A program made the position numbers and the translations under genes. A stretch of DNA of 64,000 nucleotides from Arthrobacter sp. D5-1 (GTDB lineage: Bacteria; Actinomycetota; Actinomycetes; Actinomycetales; Micrococcaceae): the NCBI RefSeq assembly GCF_017357425.1, contig NZ_CP014572.1, positions 1-64,000 of the forward strand. Direction: 5' to 3'. The stretch's first letter is position 1. The number at the start of each line of letters is the position of its first letter. A model generated the notes under the pieces. The model saw only the letters and a list, made by a program, of their open reading frames with translations. It did no database searches and had not been told where the DNA came from. Shown piece after piece: positions 16,838 through 25,217 of the stretch.

Positions 16838-17311
16838 TCAGCCGGCGATTCCACCTATTCGGGACCAGTGCTCAACCAGCTCCGGCTTGGGGTCGGCAGC
16901 CAGTAAGGCATCCGCATCAACCTGCGCCTTCTTGATCGAGTCCTCAGTACTGCGCCGCACCTCTTCGGCAAGTTTCTCTCCCGAAGCCTTCCAACCAGGC
17001 ATCACCTTCTCCAGAACCTCATCGCCGACGGCCACCGCAGATTCCGCACGCACCAGATCCCGGTACGTCTTCGCCAGGTCCACGGGGCGGTCAACTGTCG
17101 TAAACACCACGGCCGGAACAGCAATGCCGACAGAACAGGCAATCCCATGACGCAACGCCAGAAGCACGGTGTACTGATCAACTAACCGATCAGCGTCCAA
17201 CCATTCCACCCGGTCTAAATTACCGCCGTGCTTCTCAATAATCTCAAGGGTCGTCTTCACCGGAAGATTAACCCACTGAAGCCGCATGTCAGGACGAACA
17301 AGGTAGAACAT
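16838..17311 (-). CDS. Plasmid hypothetical protein
   Basis: This is a soluble protein of 157 residues that I do not recognise. It opens MFYLVRPDMRLQWVNLPV, has a middle part with LLALRHGIACSVGIAVPAVV, and a charged C-terminal half predicted to be helical (GEKLAEEVRRSTEDSIKKAQ). No signal peptide or catalytic motif is evident. The ATG at 17311 has AAAGG a few bases upstream; an earlier in-frame start at 17338 lacks one. It converges on the small membrane gene across a shared terminator. Confidence 0.6.
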   Translation of the reverse strand: MFYLVRPDMRLQWVNLPVKTTLEIIEKHGGNLDRVEWLDADRLVDQYTVLLALRHGIACSVGIAVPAVVFTTVDRPVDLAKTYRDLVRAESAVAVGDEVLEKVMPGWKASGEKLAEEVRRSTEDSIKKAQVDADALLAADPKPELVEHWSRIGGIAG

Positions 17312-17581
17312 AAAGGACCCTTTCTGTGGATAAACCAAGGCTAACCGCCGCCATTACACAGCTGGCAGGAGTTCGCTACAAGAGCACGACGCGGCATATT
17401 TCCCCATGGGCCAAGACAACCACCGCCGACCCGCCACGCGCTGCGGAACAGGTCCTTTTCAGCCGGGACCACACATGGGGACACCGCGAAATCACCTAAT
17501 GCAGGCACAGGAACCCCACGCCCTGGGCAGCTGCTAAAGACACCGGGGGAGTACCGACGGGCTACTACCCGCGATCTTCCA
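17312..17581. other. Gap before the Tn402-like transposon
   Basis: No gene is seen. GGCAGCTGCTAA at about 17526 recurs at 21316, just inside the right end of the transposon, which hints at remnant transposon sequence outside the left repeat. Confidence 0.35.
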
Positions 17582-17608
17582 TGTCAATTTCAGGAGTCGA
17601 CGGCACAA
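17582..17608 (+). repeat. Left inverted repeat of the Tn402-like transposon
   Basis: TGTCAATTTCAGGAG followed by TCGACGGCACAAA. It matches the right end in 22-23 of 27 positions. An inverted AGTCCTGTGCA copy of a right-end subterminal motif lies at about 17635-17645. Confidence 0.8.
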
Positions 17609-17722
17609 AGTTCCCTGTGACTCCGGGAATTGTGCACAGGACTCTTGACCACTGGCTGGTCGATAGTCGCGTGCACTATGGTGCTTTTGTTCGGTACTCC
17701 TGTTCCCGAGAAGGAGGCAGGC

Positions 17723-19408
17723 ATGGATGCTGATCCGACTCGTGTTGACGCCGATGGGCAGCTGACGATGTCGGATGCCGCATGGGAACAGGCCAAGAAT
17801 CGTGCCGCGGTGATCGGGGCGTTGGCGCAGCGCCGCACCCCAAGCGCCGCTGCTGTTGACCAAGCGGCCATGGAACTTGGTGTTTCCCGACGCCGGATCT
17901 ACGTGTTGCTTGCCCGGTATCGCCAGGGTTCGGGTCTCGTAACGGACCTTGCGGTCCGTCGTTCTACAGGAGGTAAGGGCCGAAACCGACTGCCGGAACC
18001 GGTTGAAGAAATCATGCGCGACCTTATCCGCCGACGGTTCCTTACGCGACAAAAGTTGAGTGTTGCGGCACTTCACCGGGAGATTGGCAGGGCCTGCGCA
18101 CTGAAAGGCTTGAAGCCCCCGACGCGGAACACGGTGACTCGGCGTATTTCCATGCTCAACCCTATTGAAGTGGGACGACGCAGGGAAGGGCCGGATGCCG
18201 TGAGGACCCTGCAGGCCGCGGGCGGTGAGGTGCCGCTGATCAGTTCGATCCTGGAGCAAGTACAGATCGACCACACGGTCATTGATGTGGTCATCGTTGA
18301 CGAACGGGAACGTCAGTCGATTGGCCGCCCGTACCTGACCGTGGCCGTCGACGTCTTCAGCAGGGCTCTCGTGGGCATGGTGGTGACGCTGGAACCTCCA
18401 TCGGCTGTGTCGGTGGGATTGTGCCTGGCCCACACCGTTGGGGACAAGCGTCCTTGGCTTGAGCGGCTTGGCGTGGAGGTGGATTGGCCGATGAGCGGCA
18501 AACCGAAATCGTTGTTCTTGGATAACGCGGCAGAGTTCAAGAGCGAGGCGCTGCGGCGTGGCTGCGAGCAGCATGGCATCAGGTTGTCCTATCGGCCACC
18601 TGGGCAGCCCCACTACGGCGGCATTGTCGAACGCGTCATCGGCACGGCCATGCGCAGGATCCACGAGCTTCCGGGAACAACGTTTTCCAACCCGGGGGAG
18701 CGGGGCCGCTATGACTCGGAGAGGTTGGCTGCCTTGACGCTGCCGGAGCTTGAGAAGTGGCTGGTACTTGCGGCTGCCAGCTACCACGGCAGCGTGCATA
18801 AGACCTTGGGACAGACCCCGGAAGCCAAGTGGGCTGCCGGGATAGCCGCGACGGGGCTGCCCGCCGTTACCGCAAATCAGACTTCCTTCCTTGTGGACTT
18901 CCTCCCTGTTATCAGGCGCACACTGACCCGAACAGGCTTCGTCGTCGACCATGTCCACTACTTTGCGAACGCTCTGAAACCGTGGATCAGTCGCCGCGAC
19001 AAGCTGGAGCCGTTCGTCATTCGACGAGATCCACGCGATATCAGCCGGATTTGGGTGTTGGAGCCGGAGGGACACCACTACGTGGACGTCCCTTACCGGT
19101 CGATCGCCAACCCTCCCATCAGCACATGGGAGCACCGGCATGCTCTGGCCCGGTTACATGATCTCGGCGCCACCCAAGTCGACGAAGCAGCACTGTTCCG
19201 GATGATCGACCAAATGCGCCAGGTCAGGGAGACTGCCGTGAAAACGACCAAGCGTATCCGCAGGGAAACCGAACGTCGCAAACATGCCAAGGACCCGGGC
19301 CGACCAGACCCCATACCTTCAAAAGTCCCACCACCACCGGACACACCACGCAGCAAGGACCCGGAAGAGGTTTCCGTTCAACCCTTTGAACAGATCGAGG
19401 AATGGTGA
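17723..19408 (+). CDS. tniA: Transposase TniA (DDE family)
   Basis: TniA carries out DNA cleavage and strand transfer in Tn402/Tn5053 transposition and is related to TnsB and MuA. The protein has 561 residues, the family length. A helix-turn-helix region lies at about 40-70 (MELGVSRRRIYVLLARYR). The catalytic triad is D183 (QIDHT), D267 (LDNAAEF) and E303 (GGIVERVIG), with 35 residues between the last two. A Mu-type C-terminal domain and a basic, proline-rich tail follow. The ATG at 17723 has AAGGAGG upstream; the frame is open further up to 17630 but crosses the terminal repeat region. The stop overlaps tniB. Confidence 0.92.
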   Translation: MDADPTRVDADGQLTMSDAAWEQAKNRAAVIGALAQRRTPSAAAVDQAAMELGVSRRRIYVLLARYRQGSGLVTDLAVRRSTGGKGRNRLPEPVEEIMRDLIRRRFLTRQKLSVAALHREIGRACALKGLKPPTRNTVTRRISMLNPIEVGRRREGPDAVRTLQAAGGEVPLISSILEQVQIDHTVIDVVIVDERERQSIGRPYLTVAVDVFSRALVGMVVTLEPPSAVSVGLCLAHTVGDKRPWLERLGVEVDWPMSGKPKSLFLDNAAEFKSEALRRGCEQHGIRLSYRPPGQPHYGGIVERVIGTAMRRIHELPGTTFSNPGERGRYDSERLAALTLPELEKWLVLAAASYHGSVHKTLGQTPEAKWAAGIAATGLPAVTANQTSFLVDFLPVIRRTLTRTGFVVDHVHYFANALKPWISRRDKLEPFVIRRDPRDISRIWVLEPEGHHYVDVPYRSIANPPISTWEHRHALARLHDLGATQVDEAALFRMIDQMRQVRETAVKTTKRIRRETERRKHAKDPGRPDPIPSKVPPPPDTPRSKDPEEVSVQPFEQIEEW

Positions 19409-20319
19409 CCGTGGAAGATAAAGAGACCGGGGATTTGTCGCATCTGCACCCCGTATCGCGGGAATTGGCAAAGTTGCCCACCGAGGAGAGGGTGCGGCGC
19501 ATTCGAGCAGACCGGTGGATCGGCTACCCCAAGGCCTTGGACGCCGTCGCACGTTTGGAAATACTCTTCAGCTGGCCGAAGAAGCAGCGCATGCCAAACC
19601 TCCTGCTGGTCGGTCCAACGAACAATGGCAAGACCATGATCGTTGAGCGTTTCCATCGAATGCATCCACCTGTAACTGGCCCGGACGGCGAAAACATCCC
19701 GGTTGTGTGCATGCAAATGCCCTCGGAACCCTCGGAGCTTCGGTTCTACACTGCCCTCCTTAACGCGATGGGGGCGCCGTTCCGGTCAAACCTGCGTCTA
19801 CCTGAAGCCGAACGTCTGGCCCTCTCACTCCTGCGCGAAGTTGAAGCCCGGATGCTCGTGATCGATGAGTTCCACAACGTTCTGGCTGGCCATGGTGAGA
19901 AACGACGAGAGTTCCTGAACCTGCTCCGGTATCTGGGCAACGAACTGCGCATCCCGCTTGTCGGCGTCGGCACACGTGAGGCCTACTTGGCCGTCCGGTC
20001 CGATGATCAGCTTGAGAACAGGTTCGAACCGTTCATTCTGCCGCTCTGGGAAGTGGGCCTAGAGGCCAGGTCGCTGTTGGCCAGTTTCGCCGCGGCATTC
20101 CCATTGCGCTTACCGTCGGTGATCGAAACCGAGGACATGGCCAGGTATTTGCTTGCCCGCAGCGAAGGCACAATCGGTGAACTCGCCCACCTTCTGACGG
20201 CGGCCGCGGTCGCCGCCGTCGAGACCGGCGAGGAGAGGATCAACCACCGGATCCTGACCAGGGCAGACTACATAGGACCATCGGAGCGGCGCAGGCTATT
20301 CGAAAAGCAGCTCCAGTGA
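19402..20319 (+). CDS. tniB: Transposition ATPase TniB
   Basis: TniB is the AAA+ partner of TniA, related to TnsC, and helps bring transposase to target DNA. It has 305 residues. Walker A is GPTNNGKT at 71-78, Walker B is MLVIDEFHN at 151-159, and a sensor region follows (LVGVGTREA). The ATG overlaps the tniA stop by seven bases, and the tniB stop overlaps the tniQ start, so all three are one translational unit. Confidence 0.92.
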   Translation: MVTVEDKETGDLSHLHPVSRELAKLPTEERVRRIRADRWIGYPKALDAVARLEILFSWPKKQRMPNLLLVGPTNNGKTMIVERFHRMHPPVTGPDGENIPVVCMQMPSEPSELRFYTALLNAMGAPFRSNLRLPEAERLALSLLREVEARMLVIDEFHNVLAGHGEKRREFLNLLRYLGNELRIPLVGVGTREAYLAVRSDDQLENRFEPFILPLWEVGLEARSLLASFAAAFPLRLPSVIETEDMARYLLARSEGTIGELAHLLTAAAVAAVETGEERINHRILTRADYIGPSERRRLFEKQLQ

Positions 20320-21263
20320 CGGCGGTGCGGCGCTGGCCCGTGCACCCGGCGCCTACGCCCGGTGAGGCGCTTTCGTCTTGGCTTCGACGGATCGCCGTCC
20401 GCTATGAAGTCCACATCGAAGACCTCGTCGTCGATCTGGGCTTCTGGCCGGGCAAGGCCGCGGACCTGGATACCTTCCCACCCGAACGTTTCGCCCAGGA
20501 GCTCTCCACAAGAACCGGCGTCGATGCGCAACGGATCCGGAGAATGAGCCTCAGCGGCTGGTCACCCTGGCTACTTGACCGGGCCGAACCGGATCCCGGG
20601 ACGTTTGCCAAGTACACGCGACAGTTCTCCGTGCTGTTGCCAGCGGAAATACGGTGGCCGCGTGAGATCTACCCGTGGATGCCTTGGTGTCCAACTCGCC
20701 CGGCAGTGCGGGCGTGTCCACATTGCATCGCGACGACGGCGCCTCCCCACCCTTATGAATTGTTGTGGCTGCTGCCGCTGACGCTTAGCTGCCCGATTCA
20801 TGGATGTCTTCTGGAAATGTGGACTAAGTCGGCCAGCTACTTCGGGGGCTGGGAACGCAGGCCGCCAACACCAAGGCCTGTTCCTGCCACGCTATTGGCG
20901 ATGGACACCAGAACCTGGCAGGCCATGGCAACGGGGAGAGCCCAGCTGCTCAGCCAGCAGGTCGCTGCCGGGACCTGGTTTCGATTGATGCGCACTATCA
21001 TCGATGAGCTGGGTGCACCCCTGACCGAGTGCCGGACAGCTAATCGCATGATCATGTGGATTTGGAAACATGCCGGTCATTCCGGGCGGGTAGGACCCCT
21101 TAAATGGCAACCCCACGAAGGCTACTCAATCGACAGCCAGCTCCGGACACTGGAGGCAACGGCGACAGCAATTCAACTTCTTGAGAGTGACGCCCTCACC
21201 GGCAGAGGCGCGGACACCGTCTTCTTCCGACCGGCAACGGCCACGGACAGCGGTTGGCCGTGA
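20316..21263 (+). CDS. tniQ: Target-selection protein TniQ
   Basis: TniQ, related to TnsD, is an accessory protein that directs the TniA/TniB machinery to targets. The N-terminal TniQ domain is visible: PVHPAPTPGEALSSWLRRIA at the start, then a zinc-binding pattern with ACPHC near residue 131 and CPIHG about 28 residues later. It has 315 residues, shorter than typical TniQ (about 400), and the C-terminal region is less conserved. It starts GTG within the overlap GTGA with the tniB stop. Confidence 0.86.
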   Translation: MTAVRRWPVHPAPTPGEALSSWLRRIAVRYEVHIEDLVVDLGFWPGKAADLDTFPPERFAQELSTRTGVDAQRIRRMSLSGWSPWLLDRAEPDPGTFAKYTRQFSVLLPAEIRWPREIYPWMPWCPTRPAVRACPHCIATTAPPHPYELLWLLPLTLSCPIHGCLLEMWTKSASYFGGWERRPPTPRPVPATLLAMDTRTWQAMATGRAQLLSQQVAAGTWFRLMRTIIDELGAPLTECRTANRMIMWIWKHAGHSGRVGPLKWQPHEGYSIDSQLRTLEATATAIQLLESDALTGRGADTVFFRPATATDSGWP

Positions 21264-21366
21264 GGACCGGGGGAACGCTTCGATGTCCAACGTGGCAACG
21301 GAGACCTTGGCTGTAGGCAGCTGCTAAGGAAGCCGGGATAGGGGCAATGCACAGGACTTCTGACAT

Positions 21367-21393
21367 TTGTGCCGTCAGCTTCTGAAAATGACA
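21367..21393 (-). repeat. Right inverted repeat of the Tn402-like transposon
   Basis: Read inward from 21393 it is TGTCATTTTCAGAAG then CTGACGGCACAAA, close to the classic Tn402 end. A second partial copy (TGTCAGAAGTC) and AGTCCTGTGCA follow inside, like the multiple transposase sites of this family. Confidence 0.85.
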
Positions 21394-21566
21394 TCCCCAA
21401 CCTCACCAGACGCCCAAATCACCAAAAAATAGCTACCAAAAACAGGTAAAAAAACCCTAGAAATAAGGGTAAAAGCCTTTAAATCCGATTGGATAAAAGC
21501 TAGAATGGTAGTAGCAAGTCAGCCAGACGAACCTAACCAAAACTGATACGAAACGCAGGACTGAAA
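21394..21566 (+). promoter_or_regulatory. AT-rich promoter region of the plasmid operon
   Basis: This stretch is far more AT-rich than its surroundings, with A-runs and a small palindrome CCCTAGAAATAAGGG at about 21455-21469. TAGAAT near 21501 could serve as a -10 element for the operon that starts at 21567. The exact start point is a guess. Confidence 0.4.
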
Positions 21567-21851
21567 ATGACTTCCGCAATCACCGATTACACGGTCTACA
21601 CCAAGCCCGGTTGCCCGAACTGCGACCGCACCATGGAGTACTTCGCCTCCAAAGGCATCACCTACACCCCGGTGGACATCACCGAAGTGCCGGCCGCGCT
21701 GGAGTACATCACCCAAGAGCTTGGCTACTCCCAAGCGCCAGTCATCGTGAACAACTCCGATGACCAGGACCACTGGTCAGGCCTCCGCCGCGACAAGCTC
21801 GTCCACGCCGCCATGACCCACACGACCGCAAGCCACAAGGAGGCATCATGA
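21567..21851 (+). CDS. Glutaredoxin-like / NrdH-type redoxin
   Basis: This is a small thiol-disulfide redoxin of 94 residues. The active-site pair is CPNC (Cys16, Cys19) after VYTKPG. The thioredoxin fold continues with [21 protein letters not shown] and the cis-proline loop SQAPVIV, then WSGLRRDKL. This pattern is that of NrdH-like glutaredoxins, which can feed electrons to ribonucleotide reductase. The context is a plasmid operon, where its role is unclear. The stop overlaps the following ATG by four bases. Confidence 0.82.
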   Translation: MTSAITDYTVYTKPGCPNCDRTMEYFASKGITYTPVDITEVPAALEYITQELGYSQAPVIVNNSDDQDHWSGLRRDKLVHAAMTHTTASHKEAS

Positions 21852-22123
21852 ACGCCACGCCCATCACCGCCGATACCATCACTGCGATCCTGGACAAGCT
21901 TGCTGTCCCTACGGAGCTGCGCACCGACCCGGAACTGCAGGCCGTGGCGTACGGGTTCGCGTTCCTGAACTCCCCGCTAACACTGCCCGAGGCACGCTTC
22001 TACGACGCCTCCACCGTCTTCTACGACGAGGAGGCCGAATCACGGTACGAGCTCAACACCCGCGACCTGATGGCCGAACAGCTCGCCTACCGGGCAAGCC
22101 TCCGCATCACCGAACTCGGGTGA
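21848..22123 (+). CDS. Plasmid hypothetical protein, 91 aa
   Basis: This is a small acidic protein I do not recognise. It is probably all helical, with [18 protein letters not shown] at the start and [18 protein letters not shown] at the end. There is no signal sequence or metal motif. It is translationally coupled at both ends: ATGA with the redoxin gene and GTGAGG with the next. The tight packing and codon use like the neighbours support a real gene in the plasmid operon. Confidence 0.65.
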   Translation: MNATPITADTITAILDKLAVPTELRTDPELQAVAYGFAFLNSPLTLPEARFYDASTVFYDEEAESRYELNTRDLMAEQLAYRASLRITELG

Positions 22124-22128
22124 GGACT

Positions 22129-22482
22129 ATGACCACCCCGCACCCTGTGGACGGGTTCAAGATCAGCCCGCGGATCCCGTTGGAGGTGGACCTGTTCCGG
22201 CGGACCAACCCCAGCGGCAGGATCTACCCCGACCCTGTGGAGCCCGAGGTTGTGGATCTGTACGACGGTTTCTACGCCGCCCCCTACAAGGGTGGCGACG
22301 ACCGGTACCTTGAGGCGATCAACCGCGCCCCGCTCGGGGCCGGCGGCCTGTGGGATGAACACACCGCAGACCAGCACCAACCCAACGACCTCACCCACGA
22401 TGAACCGGGCGACACCGAACCTCAGAACGAAACCAGCACACACACCGAGAACACCAACAGCACACGAGGAAAAGGAATCATC
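22129..22482 (+). CDS. In-frame N-terminal extension joined to ssb
   Basis: This stretch of 118 codons opens with an ATG (GAGG upstream) and runs without a stop straight into ssb. The sequence [20 protein letters not shown] and [20 protein letters not shown] is ordered-looking, then becomes polar and disordered ([12 protein letters not shown]). It may be a separate domain made as a fusion with SSB, giving about 289 residues, or a gene whose stop was lost. The family is unknown to me. Confidence 0.55.
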
Positions 22483-22998
22483 ATGGCCGGCGAAACCACC
22501 ATTACTGTCATTGGAAACCTGACATCGGACCCCGAGTTGCGGTTCACCCCATCGGGTTCGGCGGTAGCGAATTTCACGATCGCTTCAACGCCCAGAAACT
22601 TCGATCGTCAGTCCAACGAGTGGAAGGACGGGGAGACGCTTTTCCTCCGTGCCAGTGTGTGGCGGGAAGCAGCTGAGAACGTCGCCGAGTCCCTGACCAA
22701 GGGCACGCGCGTCATCGTTTCCGGCAGGCTGAAGTCCCGGTCTTACGAGACCAAAGAGGGCGAAAAACGCACCGTGATAGAGCTTGAGGTAGACGAGATC
22801 GGTCCGAGCCTGCGTTACGCAAATGCGATAGTAAACCGCACCCAGCGCACCAACCAGGGCGCAGGAAACGGCGGCGGATTCGGTAACCAGGGCGCTGGCG
22901 GACAGACCAACCAGCAGGACGACCCATGGGCCGCGAACCCGTCAGCCAACGCTGGCTCCTCCTGGGGCAACAGCCCCGACTCCGAACCCCCGTTCTAA
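22483..22998 (+). CDS. ssb: Single-stranded DNA-binding protein
   Basis: SSB coats single-stranded DNA during replication, repair and plasmid transfer. Residues 1-110 form the OB fold: [50 protein letters not shown] and [20 protein letters not shown] are all standard. A Gly/Gln/Asn-rich linker follows, and the tail ends DSEPPF, the acidic tip that binds partner proteins. The ATG has AAAGGAATCATC before it, so a normal-length 171-residue SSB can be made even though the frame is open upstream. Plasmid-borne ssb next to mobilization genes is common. Confidence 0.9.
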   Translation: MAGETTITVIGNLTSDPELRFTPSGSAVANFTIASTPRNFDRQSNEWKDGETLFLRASVWREAAENVAESLTKGTRVIVSGRLKSRSYETKEGEKRTVIELEVDEIGPSLRYANAIVNRTQRTNQGAGNGGGFGNQGAGGQTNQQDDPWAANPSANAGSSWGNSPDSEPPF

Positions 22999-23003
22999 TA
23001 CCC

Positions 23004-23258
23004 ATGAAGCCGAGTGAGAAGAAGAGTCCCTACTTCACTGAAGAGGACCTGAAGCAGATCCGGGCAGCGGTTCAAGCGGTCGGGCAGCTTGAAGGGTATG
23101 TGTCCATTACGGATTTCGTTGAAGCAGCCGCACGTCGGGAGCTGCGACGGTTGCAGCGCAAGTACAACGACGGCCGGAAATGGCCGGGTGTTGAAGCCGG
23201 GGAACTCCGCCCGGGGCGACGCACCCGTGAAGAAACTGCCCGCCGCGAAGACCGGTGA
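23004..23258 (+). CDS. ParB-like ribbon-helix-helix protein
   Basis: This small DNA-binding protein of 84 residues starts five bases after ssb. The core SPYFTEEDLKQIRAAVQAV and LEGYVSITDFVEAAARREL is the pattern of short centromere-binding proteins of actinobacterial plasmids, where a ribbon-helix-helix precedes a helical segment. RRLQRKYNDGRKWPG and a basic tail follow. Such proteins usually pair with a ParA ATPase, but no parA is seen here. The longer open frame starting at 22926 overlaps ssb and is not likely to be used. Confidence 0.65.
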   Translation: MKPSEKKSPYFTEEDLKQIRAAVQAVGQLEGYVSITDFVEAAARRELRRLQRKYNDGRKWPGVEAGELRPGRRTREETARREDR

Positions 23259-23425
23259 AACCCGGCAGGTAGGGTGCCTAATGGCTGCCGGCGCAAGTGG
23301 CCTGGATCGCGATATCCGTCAATAGTTATGGTGTCGCAGCCGTCGCCACCAAGGCCGGGCGTCACGAAACGAACCAAGGGCACACAGTTACTGCAAGAGC
23401 CCGACCCGAGAAGTAAGGACCACAT

Positions 23426-23704
23426 ATGTCAATGACAACAAGGACCGTGATTCAGGAGGTTGCTCTTGTTGTCCTCGCGGTTGCCGCGGTGGTGGCTGCG
23501 ATATGGTTCGCGGCCAACGGCTTCATGGCTGCCGCCTACCTCGGCACTGCGACGATGTGCATGCTCGTTTTCACGGCGGCGGCACTGAACAGGAGGGACC
23601 CGAAACGCTGGGGACCCCGCATCAATTCACGTACGGCGACGGTGGTCATTAATGTTCTCTCTATTGTCGTCATCGCCCTCTACGTCTTTGGCCTGTTCTT
23701 TTAG
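23426..23704 (+). CDS. Small membrane protein, 92 aa
   Basis: This predicted membrane protein has three hydrophobic stretches: VALVVLAVAAVVAAIWFAA, MAAAYLGTATMCMLVFTAA and TVVINVLSIVVIALYVFGLF. A short basic loop, NRRDPKRWGPRI, lies between the second and third. AAGGACCACAT precedes the ATG, a good ribosome binding site. The gene stands apart from the ssb operon by 167 bases. Function unknown. Confidence 0.65.
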   Translation: MSMTTRTVIQEVALVVLAVAAVVAAIWFAANGFMAAAYLGTATMCMLVFTAAALNRRDPKRWGPRINSRTATVVINVLSIVVIALYVFGLFF

Positions 23705-24296
23705 CGCGAGAGCGGCAAGGAAGCCAGCTGAACGCTAAGACATCCCCGGGGCGTGAGGGGAGAATTTCACGTCAACATTCCAGCCCAGGAACGCCGGACG
23801 CTCTGATGAGTCGCGAGTCTTGGTCTAGGACGACTGTCTGAGGCTCGTTCATGCTTCTTTCCCCCTGGAGTTTTGGCGAACGTCCGGCGGGTGCTTTTTG
23901 TTGTTTCCCGTGTGGGCTGTGTGGTGGGTCTTGGGTGAAAGCGTCCAGTACCTCAGCGTGATCCCCCCGGCCGCTTGATATGTCTCCCGGCACTATAGGT
24001 TTCTGTGCCCGCTTGTCTCGGCATCGCGTGAACTATGTGTGTCGTCCCGGCTGAAAGGAAGCCGGCTTTGCACGTGTGCTGTGTCGGCCAGCGTTCAGTC
24101 TTGGACCATGGGAAACGTTCCCGTTGGTGACCGACTGTGTATCCAGGCTGTGCACGGCCACCGCTCGTACTGGTGAGTTTCCTCGTGTTGGTGACGTGGT
24201 GGTTGTGTGCAGCCGGTCGGGTGGGTCCGGTCGTCCACATGTGTGCGGGAAAAGCCCGAAGGGTTTAGCTTTTGCCGTGCCCATGTGGGCGAGGGG
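23705..24296. other. Gene-free stretch before the mobilization genes
   Basis: About 590 bases with no convincing gene. Open frames exist but have no ribosome binding sites and strongly biased, G/T-rich composition on the plus strand. It could hold promoters for the flanking genes or part of a replication or transfer origin; I see no iterons. Confidence 0.4.
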
Positions 24297-24599
24297 TTAC
24301 TGTTCCGATGCCATCGAGGCAGGCGCTGTTTCCCGGGCGGTCTTCTTGCCGCGCGGTCGTCCGCCGGCCTTCCTACCTGGCGTGTCCAGGCCGAAGCCGC
24401 GCAAGTCCGATTCGGTCCAGTCGGCACGCAGCGCAGCTTGGTAGTCCTTGGCGTACTTTTGTTCGGCAGCTGCGAGCAGCTGTGCGGCTTCCTGAAGTTC
24501 GACGCTGCTGGCTGCTGCGTTCTTCACAGCGTTGACCTTGGCGTCCCTGGCAGCGTCAATTTTCGCGGCCGCTTTAGCGGCAATGTCGTTGATGTCCAT
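24297..24599 (-). CDS. Plasmid hypothetical protein, Ala/Lys-rich
   Basis: This is a 100-residue protein, mostly helical and charged: MDINDIAAKAAAKIDAARDA at the start, then AAQLLAAAEQKYAKDYQAAL. The end has a basic AT-hook-like patch, GRKAGGRPRGKK, which suggests DNA binding. It lies next to the candidate oriT and divergent from mobC, so it may be a small relaxosome or copy-control factor. That is inference from position. I know no family for it. Confidence 0.6.
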   Translation of the reverse strand: MDINDIAAKAAAKIDAARDAKVNAVKNAAASSVELQEAAQLLAAAEQKYAKDYQAALRADWTESDLRGFGLDTPGRKAGGRPRGKKTARETAPASMASEQ

Positions 24600-24651
24600 A
24601 CGGCCAGTCTAGCGTCCCCTGCCGGACACCGACGGGAACTGTTTCTGCCGG

Positions 24652-24723
24652 TTCGCACAAGGGTGCGAAAACGCAAAAACTCAACCGTGCGGAGCAAGCT
24701 ATACACTTACACGGGTGTAAGTG
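24652..24723 (+). other. Candidate origin of transfer (oriT)
   Basis: Two perfect inverted repeats lie close together upstream of mobC. TTCGCAC and GTGCGAA surround a 4-base loop (24652-24669). CACTTACAC and GTGTAAGTG surround two bases (24704-24723). The second is followed by GCTTGTCGCCCTC, reminiscent of the sequence after the nic site in MOB-type oriTs. Position between a divergent small gene and mobC fits. Confidence 0.5.
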
Positions 24724-24821
24724 GCTTGTCGCCCTCGACACTGGCGGTCGAGTACGGCACACTTGTCAGTGTGGTCCCCGGTTCGGGGTCGCTGCGCTGG
24801 GCCTTTGAAGGAGGGATTGGG

Positions 24822-25214
24822 ATGTCGGATGAGGAGAGCACTCATCGCCCCAATCTGTCCCGCCGTCGTCGTGCGAACACTCCGGCGGGAACGAAGAAGC
24901 GCCGTGACGTATGGGTCACGGTGGAAGAGGAAGCGGCGCTTGTTGCGAGGGCCGAACGGGAGAAAGTGACCGTTCCGAACCTGCTGGTTTCATCGGCCCT
25001 GGCAGAGCGCACCGACTCACCCACGGAGCGCCGCGCAATCGGCGCTGAACTCATGCAATTGCACAACCTTCTTGCCCGTTCCTCGAACAACATCAACCAA
25101 CTCGCGCGGCAGGCCAATGCCACGGGTGAGTTCCCCGTAGAGGCCCGCGAGGCTCTGAAGCATCTCCGGACCGTGGCTATGCGAATTGACCAGGCCATCG
25201 AGGGGTTGATGTAA
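24822..25214 (+). CDS. mobC: Mobilization relaxosome protein MobC
   Basis: MobC helps the relaxase open oriT. The protein has 130 residues. The basic N-terminus (RPNLSRRRRANTPAGTKKRR) is followed by a ribbon-helix-helix-like VWVTVEEEAALVARAEREK. Then comes the hallmark of the family, AELMQLHNLLARSSNNINQL, with ARQANATGEFP. The ATG at 24822 has AAGGAGG seven bases upstream, so the longer open frame reaching back to 24207 is not the gene. It ends three bases before the relaxase start. Confidence 0.87.
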   Translation: MSDEESTHRPNLSRRRRANTPAGTKKRRDVWVTVEEEAALVARAEREKVTVPNLLVSSALAERTDSPTERRAIGAELMQLHNLLARSSNNINQLARQANATGEFPVEAREALKHLRTVAMRIDQAIEGLM

Positions 25215-25217
25215 GGA

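Larger units (their letters stand above)
17582..21393. mobile_element. Tn402/Tn5053-type transposon, tniABQ only
   Basis: A 3.8 kb unit bounded by inverted repeats that start TGTCA and contain TTTCAG-AG and GACGGCACAAA. Three overlapping genes in order tniA, tniB, tniQ fill it. No tniR resolvase, integron or resistance cargo is present. The left and right repeats differ at a few positions (TGTCAATTTCAGGAG against TGTCATTTTCAGAAG). The five bases flanking each side (TTCCA and TCCCC) do not match, so no target duplication is visible. Confidence 0.85.

Noticed and set aside
17534..19141. Long open frame antisense to tniA
   Set aside because: tniA has a full catalytic triad and coupling to tniB; the antisense frame has no recognisable domain.
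17577..21398. Target duplication of the Tn402-like transposon
   Set aside because: The flanking five bases TTCCA and TCCCC do not match, so none is claimed.
24207..24821. Upstream part of the mobC frame
   Set aside because: It runs through the candidate oriT and the divergent gene. The ATG at 24822 has a strong ribosome site and the MobC family begins there.
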